The notes beneath the pieces are model-generated. The model was not told where the DNA came from. It searched no databases and was given only the letters and a program-made list of their open reading frames with translations. A stretch of 64,000 bases of DNA from Salinicola halophyticus (lineage in GTDB: Bacteria; Pseudomonadota; Gammaproteobacteria; Pseudomonadales; Halomonadaceae), in assembly GCF_003206695.1 (NCBI RefSeq), contig NZ_PZJN01000003.1:517323-581322 (forward strand), written 5' to 3'. The translations under genes and the position numbers were made by a program. Positions 56,215-64,000 of this stretch are shown one piece after another. Positions within the stretch are counted from its first letter, which is position 1, and every line of letters starts with the position of its first letter.

Positions 56215-56751
56215 TCAGTGGGTGGAGCCAGCCAGGGTCTCGCGCTGGCGCGCCTGGGCGCGCAGTACATGCAATTCAATCAGCTCTTCGGCCTGTGCCG
56301 CGAGGAGCCTCAGTCGATCCATCTCCGCGTCCTCGAAGGCCCGCGGCAGCGTCCCTATCAGGCACAACGTCCCCACACAGACTCCCGGAGCCACGAATAG
56401 TGGAAATCCCGCGTAGAACCGGATGAAGGGAGACCCGGTGACCAGTGGGTTGTCCGAGAACCGGGGATCCCGTAGCGCATTGTTGATCACCATCGGCTGA
56501 CCATCGGCGACGACATGCCCACAGAACGAGATCCGCCGCGGCGTCTCGCAGACCTTGAGCCCCTGATGCGACTTGAACCACTGACGATCCTCGTCGATCA
56601 ACGTGATCATCGCCATGGGTAGATCGAAGATCTTTGTCGCCAACTCGGTCAGTCGGTCGAACCCCTTGTCGGCGTTCGAATCGAGCAGCTGCAGACCCCG
56701 CAGGGCGATCAGACGCTCTGCTTCTTGGCGAGGAATTTCCGGTGCATTCAT
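56215..56751 (-). CDS. GAF-domain protein
   Basis: The 178-residue protein is a stand-alone GAF domain (about 20-160) with RRISFCGHVV, VINNALRDPRFSDNPLVTG and FYAGFPLF, as seen in the sensor part of many diguanylate cyclases and kinases. No output domain is present, so it may bind a small ligand and act on another protein, or be a free sensor. It converges on the LysR gene, 23 nt apart. TATAAA at 56768-56763 on the minus strand, 11 nt before the ATG, may be its -10 box. Confidence 0.85.
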   Translation of the reverse strand: MNAPEIPRQEAERLIALRGLQLLDSNADKGFDRLTELATKIFDLPMAMITLIDEDRQWFKSHQGLKVCETPRRISFCGHVVADGQPMVINNALRDPRFSDNPLVTGSPFIRFYAGFPLFVAPGVCVGTLCLIGTLPRAFEDAEMDRLRLLAAQAEELIELHVLRAQARQRETLAGSTH

Positions 56752-56899
56752 AGTGCGAACTCTTTATAACCGAGGAAACCATCGGGTGATCAATGAAAAG
56801 CCGTCGAGTCGCTCGCTGAGCGACTCCATGAATACGCCGATGGCGCGTTATCGGATGCATTCCTGGTCGCATTGGCCCGAAGTCCGTTCATGACCATCA

Positions 56900-56947
56900 A
56901 ACGCAAAACGGGCCTGCCGATCGTGATTCGGCAGGCCCGTCGCGTTT
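56900..56947 (-). terminator. Rho-independent terminator of the lip/elongation cluster
   Basis: ACGGGCCTGCCGA (56908-56920) and its complement (56928-56940) form a 13-bp stem, extendable by AAACGC/GCGTTT, with TTTT on the minus-strand side. It lies 26 nt after the lipA stop. The other side also ends in TTTT, so it may act for both strands. Confidence 0.85.
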
Positions 56948-56972
56948 TCCGGTCAATGCAGGACCACGGCGT

Positions 56973-57962
56973 CTACTTTACCTGGACTCCGTGCGCCTGC
57001 TTGTCGGCGTGGTAGGAAGAGCGTACCAGCGGCCCCGATGCGACATGCTTGAAACCCAGCGCCCTGGCCTGTTCGGCGAACCAGTCGAAGGTATCGGGAT
57101 GCACCCAGCGGTCGACCGCCAGATGGTTACGCGAGGGCTGCATATATTGGCCCAACGTCAGCATGTCGACATCGTGGGCACGCAGATCGCGCATCACCTC
57201 GATGACCTGCTCGTCGGTTTCACCGACCCCCAGCATCAAACCCGATTTGGTCATCACTTCCGGACGACGTGCCTTGTAACCTTTCAGCAGGTCCAGCGAC
57301 CACTGATAGTTCGCCCCGGGGCGTACCTTGCGATAAAGCGAAGGGACGGTTTCCAGGTTGTGGTTGAAGACGTCCGGCGCCTCGCCTTCGAGAATGTCGA
57401 GAGCCACCTGCATCCGCCCGCGGAAGTCGGGCACCAGCACTTCGATCTCGATATTCGGACTGTCACGGCGAATCTCGCGGATGCAGTTGGCAAAGTGCTG
57501 TGCCCCGCCATCGCGCATATCGTCACGATCGACGGACGTCACCACCACGTAGTTGAGCCGCATTTCGGCAATGGCTTCGGCCAGCTCGCGGGGCTCGTTC
57601 TCGTTGAGCGCGTTGGGCCGCCCGTGCGCCACGTCACAGAACGGGCAGCGCCGGGTGCAGATGTCGCCCATGATCATGAAGGTCGCCGTACCGCCGCTGA
57701 AGCATTCGCCAAGATTGGGACAGGACGCTTCTTCGCAGACGGTGTGCAGCCCGTGCTTGCGCAGCGTCTGCTTGATATGGGTCACCTGCGGCGAAACCGG
57801 CATTCGGACGCGCAGCCAATCCGGCTTCTTCGGCAGCGTTTCGGTCGGAATGACCTTGACGGGGATCCGCGATACCTTATCGGCACCCCGCAACTTGACG
57901 CCGCGCTCGGCGCGGGCCGGCTTCTTGGTTTCGGGCGTTGGCATGACGGTCGTCTCGGTCAT
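56973..57962 (-). CDS. lipA: Lipoyl synthase
   Basis: LipA is a radical-SAM enzyme that inserts two sulfurs into protein-bound octanoyl groups to make lipoate. The 329-residue protein has [12 protein letters not shown] (auxiliary cluster, with the conserved C-terminal RSSYHA motif supplying Ser) and CTRRCPFC (radical-SAM CX3CX2C cluster). Both 4Fe-4S sites are complete. It follows lipB by 34 nt and is the last gene of the run from mrdA. Confidence 0.97.
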   Translation of the reverse strand: MTETTVMPTPETKKPARAERGVKLRGADKVSRIPVKVIPTETLPKKPDWLRVRMPVSPQVTHIKQTLRKHGLHTVCEEASCPNLGECFSGGTATFMIMGDICTRRCPFCDVAHGRPNALNENEPRELAEAIAEMRLNYVVVTSVDRDDMRDGGAQHFANCIREIRRDSPNIEIEVLVPDFRGRMQVALDILEGEAPDVFNHNLETVPSLYRKVRPGANYQWSLDLLKGYKARRPEVMTKSGLMLGVGETDEQVIEVMRDLRAHDVDMLTLGQYMQPSRNHLAVDRWVHPDTFDWFAEQARALGFKHVASGPLVRSSYHADKQAHGVQVK

Positions 57963-57996
57963 AGGTCCCTTCCTGATAGTCGTGGAACGCCGCTAG

Positions 57997-58683
57997 CTAG
58001 AGAGTCGCTAACGGTTCAAAAGCCTGTGGCGGTTCGAAAGCCCGTGGCAACTGTTGCTGAACATCGAGCGTCGCGGACAGCCGCTGCGCGAAACACGCCG
58101 CCAGTCGATCGGCCTCTCGGGCGAATGACAGTGGCCCCGACACCTGATCGCGTAACTGGGTCATCGCGAGGCCGGCATAGCCACATGGATTGATTCGCGC
58201 GAACGGCGACAAATCCATATCGATGTTGAGCGCAACACCGTGAAAGCTGCAGCCGCGCCGAATACGCAGCCCCAGAGAGGCGACCTTTCTCGCCCCGACA
58301 TAGACGCCGGGAGCATCCGCTCTGGCTTGGGCGTCGACCCCATGTGTCGCCAGCAGATCGATGACGGCATGCTCGAGCAGCGTCACCAGTTCTCGGACCC
58401 CCAATCCCCGCCGCCGCACATCGAGCAGCGGATAGAGCACGACCTGACCGGGGCCATGATAGGTCACCTGCCCGCCACGATCACTGGCAACAACGGGGAT
58501 GTCTCCCGGGGTCAGCAGATGTTCCGGCTTGCCGGCCCGCCCCTGGGTGAAGACCGGCTCGTGCTCGACCAGCCATAGCTGATCCGGCGTCTCGCCAGTA
58601 CGCTCGTCGGTAAAGCGCGACATCGCCTGCCACACCGGCAGGTAGGGCTGACGCCCGAGGCGATAAAGCGGAAGTGACGACAT
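57997..58683 (-). CDS. lipB: Octanoyl-[ACP]:protein N-octanoyltransferase LipB
   Basis: LipB moves octanoate from ACP to lipoyl domains, the first step of lipoate synthesis. The 228-residue protein has [16 protein letters not shown], the active Lys in [15 protein letters not shown], and Cys in [13 protein letters not shown] 58683 lies 5 nt after the ybeD stop. The last residues duplicate a [13 protein letters not shown] phrase, unusual for the family but outside the catalytic core. Confidence 0.95.
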   Translation of the reverse strand: MSSLPLYRLGRQPYLPVWQAMSRFTDERTGETPDQLWLVEHEPVFTQGRAGKPEHLLTPGDIPVVASDRGGQVTYHGPGQVVLYPLLDVRRRGLGVRELVTLLEHAVIDLLATHGVDAQARADAPGVYVGARKVASLGLRIRRGCSFHGVALNIDMDLSPFARINPCGYAGLAMTQLRDQVSGPLSFAREADRLAACFAQRLSATLDVQQQLPRAFEPPQAFEPLATL

Positions 58684-58688
58684 CGGTG

Positions 58689-59015
58689 TCACAGCACCAT
58701 GTGGACGCGGCCGGTGGCTTTCAGATCCTGGAACAGCGCATCCAGCTGCGCCTCCCCGGTGGCATGAATGACGACCCGGATCGACTGGAAACGCGCATTG
58801 CGACTGTCGGTCAGCTTGACCGATGCCGGATCGAATCCCGGCGCGTGACGCTCGATCACCTTGCTGACCGCCGCGACGAAGTCTTCGGCCGCATCGCCGA
58901 CCACGCGGATCGGGTAGTCGCACGGAAACTCGACCTTGGGCCGGGGAAGATCGACATCATTCGGCGTCTGGGCTTTTGGGGTCTGAGGCTGTTGAATCTT
59001 GGATTTCCGAGTCAT
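58689..59015 (-). CDS. ybeD: YbeD-family (DUF493) protein
   Basis: YbeD is a small conserved protein always near lipB and dacA; its biochemical role is not settled. The 108-residue product has the [13 protein letters not shown] start of the domain, [18 protein letters not shown] and the C-terminal VHMVL. The first 25 residues are Pro/Gln/Lys-rich with a PQTPKAQTP duplication and look like an added tail. It precedes lipB by 5 nt. Confidence 0.9.
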   Translation of the reverse strand: MTRKSKIQQPQTPKAQTPNDVDLPRPKVEFPCDYPIRVVGDAAEDFVAAVSKVIERHAPGFDPASVKLTDSRNARFQSIRVVIHATGEAQLDALFQDLKATGRVHMVL

Positions 59016-59180
59016 GGGATTTCAGGCACTGCAGTCGATTTCCGACCATTCTACTCAACATTAACCCGCTCACCAACTGATGCCAGCCGGGGCGGATTTT
59101 GGCAAGCTCGAGAATGGGGCGCCGCCGGCAAGCGGCACCACAGTTCAGCTTGCAGGGCTCGAACCCGTCGATGGACGCGC

Positions 59181-60401
59181 TCAGTCGAACAGCCCGGTCA
59201 CGAACAGGACGATCGAATCCCACACGCGTTTGAAGATGCTGCCTTCCTCGACGTTCTCGAGCGCCACCAGTGGCTCCTGGCCCAGCACTTCATCACCGGA
59301 TTTGATCTCGAGCGTGCCCATCTGCTGCCCTGCCTTGATCGGCGCGTGCAGCGTTTCCGGCAGATTGAGGCGAGCGGTCAGATTGTCGGCACTGCCCCGC
59401 GGCACGGTCATGCTCACTTCGTTTTGAACGCCGAGGCGCACGGTGTCTTTGTCCCCGCCCCAGACGCGCGCTTCATTGAGCACGGAGCCGGCATCGTAAA
59501 GCTTGCGAGTCTGGAAGAAGCGGAACCCGTAGTTGAGCAGACGCTGTGTCTCGGCGGCGCGCGCTTCGTCGGAGTTGGTCCCCATGACCACGGCAATCAG
59601 ACGCGTATCCTGCTTCTTGGCGGACGCCACCAGACAGAAGCCGGCGGCTTCGGTATGACCGGTCTTCAGCCCGTCGACATCCGGATCGCGCCATAGCAGT
59701 CGGTTACGGTTGGGCTGACGGATATCGTTGTAGGTGAAATACTTCTCGGAATAGACCTGATAGTGGTCAGGGAAGTCCGTGATGATATGACGCGCCAGAA
59801 TTCCCAGGTCATGAGCAGACGAATAGTGGTCGTCGTGCGGCAGCCCGGTGGGATTCATGAAATGGCTGTTCTGCATGCCCATACGCTGGGCCTGCTGATT
59901 CATCAGATCCGCGAAAGCCGACTCGCTACCCGCGACGTACTCCGATAGCGCCACACTGGCATCGTTGCCGGACTGCACCACCACGCCACGCAGCAGATTC
60001 TCGACGCTGACCTGGGTGCCTTCCTGGATGAACATGCGCGAACCGCCTGTCCGCCAGGCATTCTCGCTGACGCTGACCATGTCGCTATCGGCGATACTGC
60101 CGCTATCGATCGATTGCTCGACGATATAGGCCGTCATCATCTTGGTCAGGCTCGCCGGAGGCAAGCGCTGATCGCCATTGTGATTGACCAGCAGTTGCCC
60201 CGTGGACGCATCCATCAGCACCCACGAAGAGGCGGCCAGATCGGGCGGCGACGGAATCAACTGGTCCGTTTTCGGATTGGTCTGCGACATCTGGCTGTCC
60301 GGCGTGGGCTGCTGGGCGCTGACCGGAGATGAAAGCAGGCCCAGGCATAGCGATGCCGAGATGACCAGGCGTGAAACAGACGAAGTGAACAACGCTTTCA
60401 T
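59181..60401 (-). CDS. dacA: D-alanyl-D-alanine carboxypeptidase (PBP5/6 type)
   Basis: This penicillin-binding protein trims terminal D-Ala from peptidoglycan. The 406-residue protein has a signal peptide (about 1-30), SLTK with Ser84 and Lys87, SGN at 144-146, KTG at 246-248, and a C-terminal amphipathic helix (WDSIVLFVTGLFD) that anchors it to the membrane. ATG 60401 was chosen over TTG 60425. It lies 27 nt after rlpA. Confidence 0.96.
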   Translation of the reverse strand: MKALFTSSVSRLVISASLCLGLLSSPVSAQQPTPDSQMSQTNPKTDQLIPSPPDLAASSWVLMDASTGQLLVNHNGDQRLPPASLTKMMTAYIVEQSIDSGSIADSDMVSVSENAWRTGGSRMFIQEGTQVSVENLLRGVVVQSGNDASVALSEYVAGSESAFADLMNQQAQRMGMQNSHFMNPTGLPHDDHYSSAHDLGILARHIITDFPDHYQVYSEKYFTYNDIRQPNRNRLLWRDPDVDGLKTGHTEAAGFCLVASAKKQDTRLIAVVMGTNSDEARAAETQRLLNYGFRFFQTRKLYDAGSVLNEARVWGGDKDTVRLGVQNEVSMTVPRGSADNLTARLNLPETLHAPIKAGQQMGTLEIKSGDEVLGQEPLVALENVEEGSIFKRVWDSIVLFVTGLFD

Positions 60402-60428
60402 GACAATCGGGTTCTCACTGGACAAGGG

Positions 60429-61493
60429 TTACTGAGTGGGTGCTACCAAGATCACTTGGCCGAAGCCGGCGTCTCGCAGGGTAGCCCTGATGGATTCGAG
60501 CGACGCCAGGTCATCGATAGGCCCGACCTGGACACGATAGGGAGGAGACGCATTGTCAATGCGAACCGGCTGCGACAGCAAGCCCTGCAGTCGGCTTTTC
60601 AATGCTTCGGCTCCGGTTTGCGAACCGAGCGCAGCCACTTGGACATACCGCTGCCCCGCCGTCGACGGCGTTTCTGACGACGTTTTTGGCGACATCGAGG
60701 ACCCGTCACGGCCGGCCGATGAAAACGCTTGCCTCTGCACCGGCTGATTCGTGTTCGCCGCCGCGAGAACGGGATCGATACTCGACTCGTAATTCAGATC
60801 AGAGTCCAGATCGGCGCCGTTCGCGGACGACGTCCGAACGGACGTGGATCGAGACGGTTCGGTAGCGGGTCGAGAATCGGAGTCATTGCGGGCAACGCGC
60901 GCGGCGGCATCGGTCGAGCGATCGTGATCACGCGCCCAGGCGACGGGATCGATCGCCTCGACCTTGACTCGACCGGTGCCGCCTTTGAGGATTCCCAGCC
61001 GCGCGGCGGCCGCATAGGAAAGATCGATCAGCCGATCGCTGTGAAACGGGCCACGATCATTCACCCGCACGATGACCTTGCGGCCGTTATCGAGATTGGT
61101 GACTCGCGCATAGGTCGGCAATGGCAGCGAACGGTGCGCCGCCGACATCTTGTACATGTCGTAGGTCTCGCCGTTGGCTGTGTCGTAGCCCTGGAACTTG
61201 GTCCCGTACCAGGAAGCGCGGCCTTCAGCGGTATAGCCGGTGGGGTCGTTGAGCACGTGATAGGTCTTGCCCCAGACGGAATAGCTCGAACGGTTACCGC
61301 TTCTGGAACGCGGCTCGACCCTGGGCACCGCATCCGGCACATTGGCTACGTCTTCGGGCGAATCCGGATAGGCGTCCCGATCCATCGCATAACGGCCGCC
61401 ACCATTCTGCGACCCGCCGCCTGCACAGCCCACCAGCAACGCCAACGCCAACGTCGCGCCGAGCGCCCGCCACCGGCCGTACCATAGAATCAC
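60429..61493 (-). CDS. rlpA: Septal-ring lytic transglycosylase RlpA
   Basis: RlpA is an outer-membrane lipoprotein that cleaves denuded glycan strands at the septum. The 354-residue protein has a lipobox LVGC with Cys23, a double-psi beta-barrel (ASWYGTKFQGYDTANGE to VRVNDRGPFHSDRLIDLS), a long Ser/Thr/Ala-rich linker, and a C-terminal SPOR domain (about 280-354) that binds naked glycan. Its stop is 4 nt into the mltB frame region, overlapping the mltB stop side. It lies between mltB and dacA. Confidence 0.95.
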   Translation of the reverse strand: MILWYGRWRALGATLALALLVGCAGGGSQNGGGRYAMDRDAYPDSPEDVANVPDAVPRVEPRSRSGNRSSYSVWGKTYHVLNDPTGYTAEGRASWYGTKFQGYDTANGETYDMYKMSAAHRSLPLPTYARVTNLDNGRKVIVRVNDRGPFHSDRLIDLSYAAAARLGILKGGTGRVKVEAIDPVAWARDHDRSTDAAARVARNDSDSRPATEPSRSTSVRTSSANGADLDSDLNYESSIDPVLAAANTNQPVQRQAFSSAGRDGSSMSPKTSSETPSTAGQRYVQVAALGSQTGAEALKSRLQGLLSQPVRIDNASPPYRVQVGPIDDLASLESIRATLRDAGFGQVILVAPTQ

Positions 61494-62521
61494 GCGCCCT
61501 CACCCATGGCCGTCTGAATGCGCTGAGCCAACGTGGCCACCGCCATGGCATAGAGATGACTGTGGTTGTAGCGCGTAATCACGTAGAAGTTGTTCAAACC
61601 CATCACGTAGCGCACGTGACCGTCGGCGAAATCCAGCGCCAGTGGAACCACCTCGTCGGTGGACGACAGGTTTCCTGCCGTCGGTTCGATGCCGACACGC
61701 TTCAGTGTCTCGACCGACGTATTCGGTGGCTCGGTGCGATTGAAGTCGATGGAGGGCGGCAACGTATCCGGGCCGCTCGCCTCGACCAATACCGGCTGAT
61801 GGCGCTGCCAGCCATGCTCGCTGAAGTAGTTGGCGATACTGCCAATGGCATCGACCGGATTGTTCCAGAGATCCTTCAGGCCATCGCCATCGAAATCGAC
61901 CGCGTAGGCCCGATAGCTCGTCGGAATGAACTGGGGATAGCCCATCGCTCCTGCGTAGGATCCGAGCAGTGTCGTCGGATCGACACCCTGACCCAGGGTA
62001 ATCCCCAGAAACGCTTCCAGCTCGCCGCGAAAGAACGCCCCACGGGACGGATGATGGAAGGCCAGCGTCGAAAGCGAGTCGAGCACCCGATGCGTGCCCT
62101 TGTGCCGGCCATACTGGGTCTCGACACCCAGAATCGCGACGATCACTTCGGGGGGCACGCCATAAATCCGCTCGGCCCGCGCCAGGGCGTCACGGTTTTC
62201 GTTCAGGAACGCCACACCCTGCTGAATCCGCTGTGGCTGTATGAAAATATCGCGATATTCATCCCAGCGCAGCCGCCGCTCTGCGGCGTGGCTCATGGCG
62301 TCCAGCACTTGCGGGCGATACTGCGCGGCCTGCATCGCGGCATTCAGCTCGCGACTCGCCAGACCCTGCTTGCTGAGCGAATCGAGCATCGTTCGCACCT
62401 CGGGGTGCGTAGCGGGATCGAAGTCGTCGTCCGCCTGTGCCGCCGGGCCGATCGAACACAACAGCCCGATCAGCAACAGCGTGATGCGAAACCGACGTTC
62501 CTGCTTACAACGCAGCGGCAT
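61490..62521 (-). CDS. mltB: Membrane-bound lytic murein transglycosylase B-like
   Basis: MltB cleaves peptidoglycan to 1,6-anhydromuropeptides. The 343-residue protein has an N-terminal signal (to about residue 30) without a lipobox Cys, the catalytic Glu134 in GVETQYG, and the Ca-binding loop DFDGDGLKDLW like Slt35. Because no lipobox is seen it may be periplasmic rather than membrane-anchored. ATG 62521 has AGGGAG 10 nt upstream. It overlaps rlpA by 4 nt. Confidence 0.94.
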   Translation of the reverse strand: MPLRCKQERRFRITLLLIGLLCSIGPAAQADDDFDPATHPEVRTMLDSLSKQGLASRELNAAMQAAQYRPQVLDAMSHAAERRLRWDEYRDIFIQPQRIQQGVAFLNENRDALARAERIYGVPPEVIVAILGVETQYGRHKGTHRVLDSLSTLAFHHPSRGAFFRGELEAFLGITLGQGVDPTTLLGSYAGAMGYPQFIPTSYRAYAVDFDGDGLKDLWNNPVDAIGSIANYFSEHGWQRHQPVLVEASGPDTLPPSIDFNRTEPPNTSVETLKRVGIEPTAGNLSSTDEVVPLALDFADGHVRYVMGLNNFYVITRYNHSHLYAMAVATLAQRIQTAMGEGA

Positions 62522-62556
62522 GCGCGACTGGCTCCCTGCTTGCGGCTCGTCCACCG

Positions 62557-63699
62557 TCAGTGTGTCAACAGACGGCGGTGCGTATGAATCGACATGAGAA
62601 TACCGAACCCGGCCATCAAGGTCACGCTGGAGGTCCCGCCGTAGCTCACCAGCGGCAATGGAACCCCGACCACGGGAAGAATGCCGGTCACCATGCCGAT
62701 ATTCACGAAGACGTAGATGAAGAAGGTCAGCACGATGCTGCCGGCCAGCAGGCGCCCGTAGGTATCCTGAGCATTGTTGGCCATCACCAGTCCTCGCGAG
62801 ACCAGCAACAGATAGAGCACCAGAATGGTGCTCATGCCGATCAGCCCGAACTCCTCGCCCAGAACAGCGACGATGAAGTCGGTATGACGCTCGGGCAGGA
62901 ACTCGAGCTGGGATTGCGTTCCCAGCCCCCAGCCTTTGCCTTCGATGCCGCCACTGCCAATCGCCGTCTTGGACTGGATGATGTTCCATCCGGCGCCCAG
63001 TGGATCGCTTTCGGGATTGAGAAAGGTCAACACTCGCTGACGCTGGTAGTCGTGCATGCTGATCCACAGCATCGGCATCGCCGCTCCCGCCAGACCCGCC
63101 AGGGCGAGAATGAATTTCCAGGAGAGCCCTGCCAGCAGGATCACGAAGACCGCAGCGCAGGTGACCAGCAACGATGTCCCCAGGTCAGGCTGGCGGGCGA
63201 TCAGCAGTACCGGAACACCAACGATCACCGCACACACCACCAGGTCGCGCCAGGTCGGCGGCAGCGGTCTCCGGTGAAGATAGGCCGCCAACATCATCGG
63301 CATGGCGATCTTCATCAATTCAGAGGGTTGAAACCGCAACGGGCCGATCTCCAGCCAGCGCTGGGCGCCCATGCCGATGTCTCCCATGATCTCGACGGCG
63401 ACGAGCATCAACAGACCGGCACCGTAGGCCACCGGCGTCCATCGAAAGAGAATGCCGGGTGAGAACTGCGCTATGACGACCGCACCCACCAGCGCCACGC
63501 CCATGCGAATAGCCTGGGCCATCGTGGTCGACGCCGACATGCCACTGGCGCTGTAAAGCACGACCAGCCCAAACGAGATCAGCAGCAGCAGAATCGCCAA
63601 CAGCCACGGATCGAGATGCAGCCGCAGCCAAAGCGAACGCTTGCGACCGACCCGCGCTCGCTGCGTTCGCGGTGCAACGCGTTGAAAATCAATCGCCAT
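62557..63699 (-). CDS. mrdB: Peptidoglycan glycosyltransferase RodA
   Basis: RodA is the SEDS glycan polymerase of the elongation complex and pairs with PBP2. The 380-residue protein has about ten membrane helices, with SFGLVVLYSASG near the start, LIARQPDLGTSLLV, and VGVPLPLVSYGGTSSVTLM close to the end, all SEDS signatures. Its ATG overlaps the mrdA stop by 11 nt, so both elongation enzymes are coupled. Confidence 0.96.
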   Translation of the reverse strand: MAIDFQRVAPRTQRARVGRKRSLWLRLHLDPWLLAILLLLISFGLVVLYSASGMSASTTMAQAIRMGVALVGAVVIAQFSPGILFRWTPVAYGAGLLMLVAVEIMGDIGMGAQRWLEIGPLRFQPSELMKIAMPMMLAAYLHRRPLPPTWRDLVVCAVIVGVPVLLIARQPDLGTSLLVTCAAVFVILLAGLSWKFILALAGLAGAAMPMLWISMHDYQRQRVLTFLNPESDPLGAGWNIIQSKTAIGSGGIEGKGWGLGTQSQLEFLPERHTDFIVAVLGEEFGLIGMSTILVLYLLLVSRGLVMANNAQDTYGRLLAGSIVLTFFIYVFVNIGMVTGILPVVGVPLPLVSYGGTSSVTLMAGFGILMSIHTHRRLLTH

Positions 63700-64000
63700 C
63701 GATACTCTCGACTTCTTCGTTGACAGTGGTACCCGGCTGATTCTTCAGCTCGCTGTCCGGCAGCAGCCAGGCATCGGTCAGCTCACGACCGAGCCCGGAT
63801 ACCCCGCCGCCGGCGTTCTCGACGATCACGGCGATCGCGATCTGAGGGTCGTCGACCGGGGCGAAACCGATGAAAAGGGCATGATCGCGCAGGCGTTCGG
63901 TCAGTTCGTCGGCGTCGTACTTCTGATTCTGGCCCAGCGAGAAAACCTGGGCCGTACCGGTCTTGGCCGCCATCTCGTACTGCATGCCAGCGCCGACCTT
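63689..64000 (-). CDS. mrdA: Penicillin-binding protein 2, C-terminal part
   Basis: The last 103 residues of PBP2, the elongation-specific transpeptidase, lie in the window; the gene continues past the right edge. The KTG motif is seen in MAAKTGTAQVFSLG, followed by HALFIGFAPVDDPQIAIAVIVENAGG, typical of class B penicillin-binding proteins. It overlaps rodA by 11 nt, the usual mrdA-mrdB pair. Confidence 0.92.
   Translation of the reverse strand, partial: KVGAGMQYEMAAKTGTAQVFSLGQNQKYDADELTERLRDHALFIGFAPVDDPQIAIAVIVENAGGGVSGLGRELTDAWLLPDSELKNQPGTTVNEEVESIDGD

Noticed and set aside
1-64000. CRISPR arrays, insertion sequences, prophage, tRNA or rRNA genes
   Set aside because: None seen: no regularly spaced repeats with unique spacers, no transposase or integrase motifs, no tRNA-like clover-leaf or rRNA sequence recognised.

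Overview
This is a 64 kb stretch of high-GC gammaproteobacterial chromosome that is almost entirely housekeeping. From memory, its gene order follows the Pseudomonas aeruginosa acpP-to-topA region closely (fabG-fabD-plsX-rpmF-yceD, maf, sppA, HAD, rluC, rne, murB-ptp-kdsB-Trm112-lpxK, comEC, DUF2062, lolCD, sth, nqr, gap, mfd, topA). It differs by having msbA beside lpxK, a Tus-type replication terminator protein and a Na+-translocating NQR with its own apbE and nqrM. That combination suggests a marine or halophilic member of the Oceanospirillales, most likely a Halomonadaceae relative. This is inference; no rRNA or other marker gene lies in the window.

Layout. 1-3.7 kb: fatty-acid and phospholipid genes on the minus strand (yceD-rpmF-plsX-fabD-fabG-acpP), driven by an almost perfect sigma70 promoter whose start point lies 2-3 nt from the yceD ATG. 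4-7.4 kb: maf facing sppA, a HAD phosphatase and rluC. 7.4-11.8 kb: a 787-nt leader and rne (1205 aa, with a long repetitive tail). 12-20 kb: a minus-strand envelope block (Trm112-like, kdsB, low-molecular-weight phosphatase and murB with 1-4-nt overlaps; then msbA-lpxK; then comEC). 20-26 kb: DUF2062, lolD with a single lolC/E-type permease, aguA-aguB and a tus homologue. 26-35 kb: sthA and the complete nqrABCDEF-apbE-nqrM operon. 35-41 kb: a long-form gap and divergent mfd, with a HexR-like palindrome between them. 41-46 kb: less conserved genes (membrane metallophosphoesterase, glutamate-synthase-like flavoprotein, atypical CDF transporter, a 53-aa membrane protein, class II aldolase, small acidic protein). 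46-56 kb: topA-DUF6586, pyk, and a two-subunit pyruvate carboxylase (pycA, pycB) with a divergent LysR gene. 56-64 kb: GAF protein and the cell-elongation/lipoate cluster mrdA-rodA-mltB-rlpA-dacA-ybeD-lipB-lipA.

How it fits together: central carbon (gap, pyk, pycAB, sthA) sits next to Na+-based respiration (nqr), and envelope construction (LPS, lipoprotein sorting, peptidoglycan elongation) takes up much of the rest. No mobile element, CRISPR array, tRNA, rRNA or prophage was seen.

I found no convincing undescribed system. The most useful leads are the predicted leaderless yceD transcript, the HexR-like operator at gap, the tus homologue, the single-permease Lol transporter, the CDF protein lacking the usual metal ligands, and a series of unrelated short tandem repeats at gene edges, one of which triplicates the pycB stop codon in frame.
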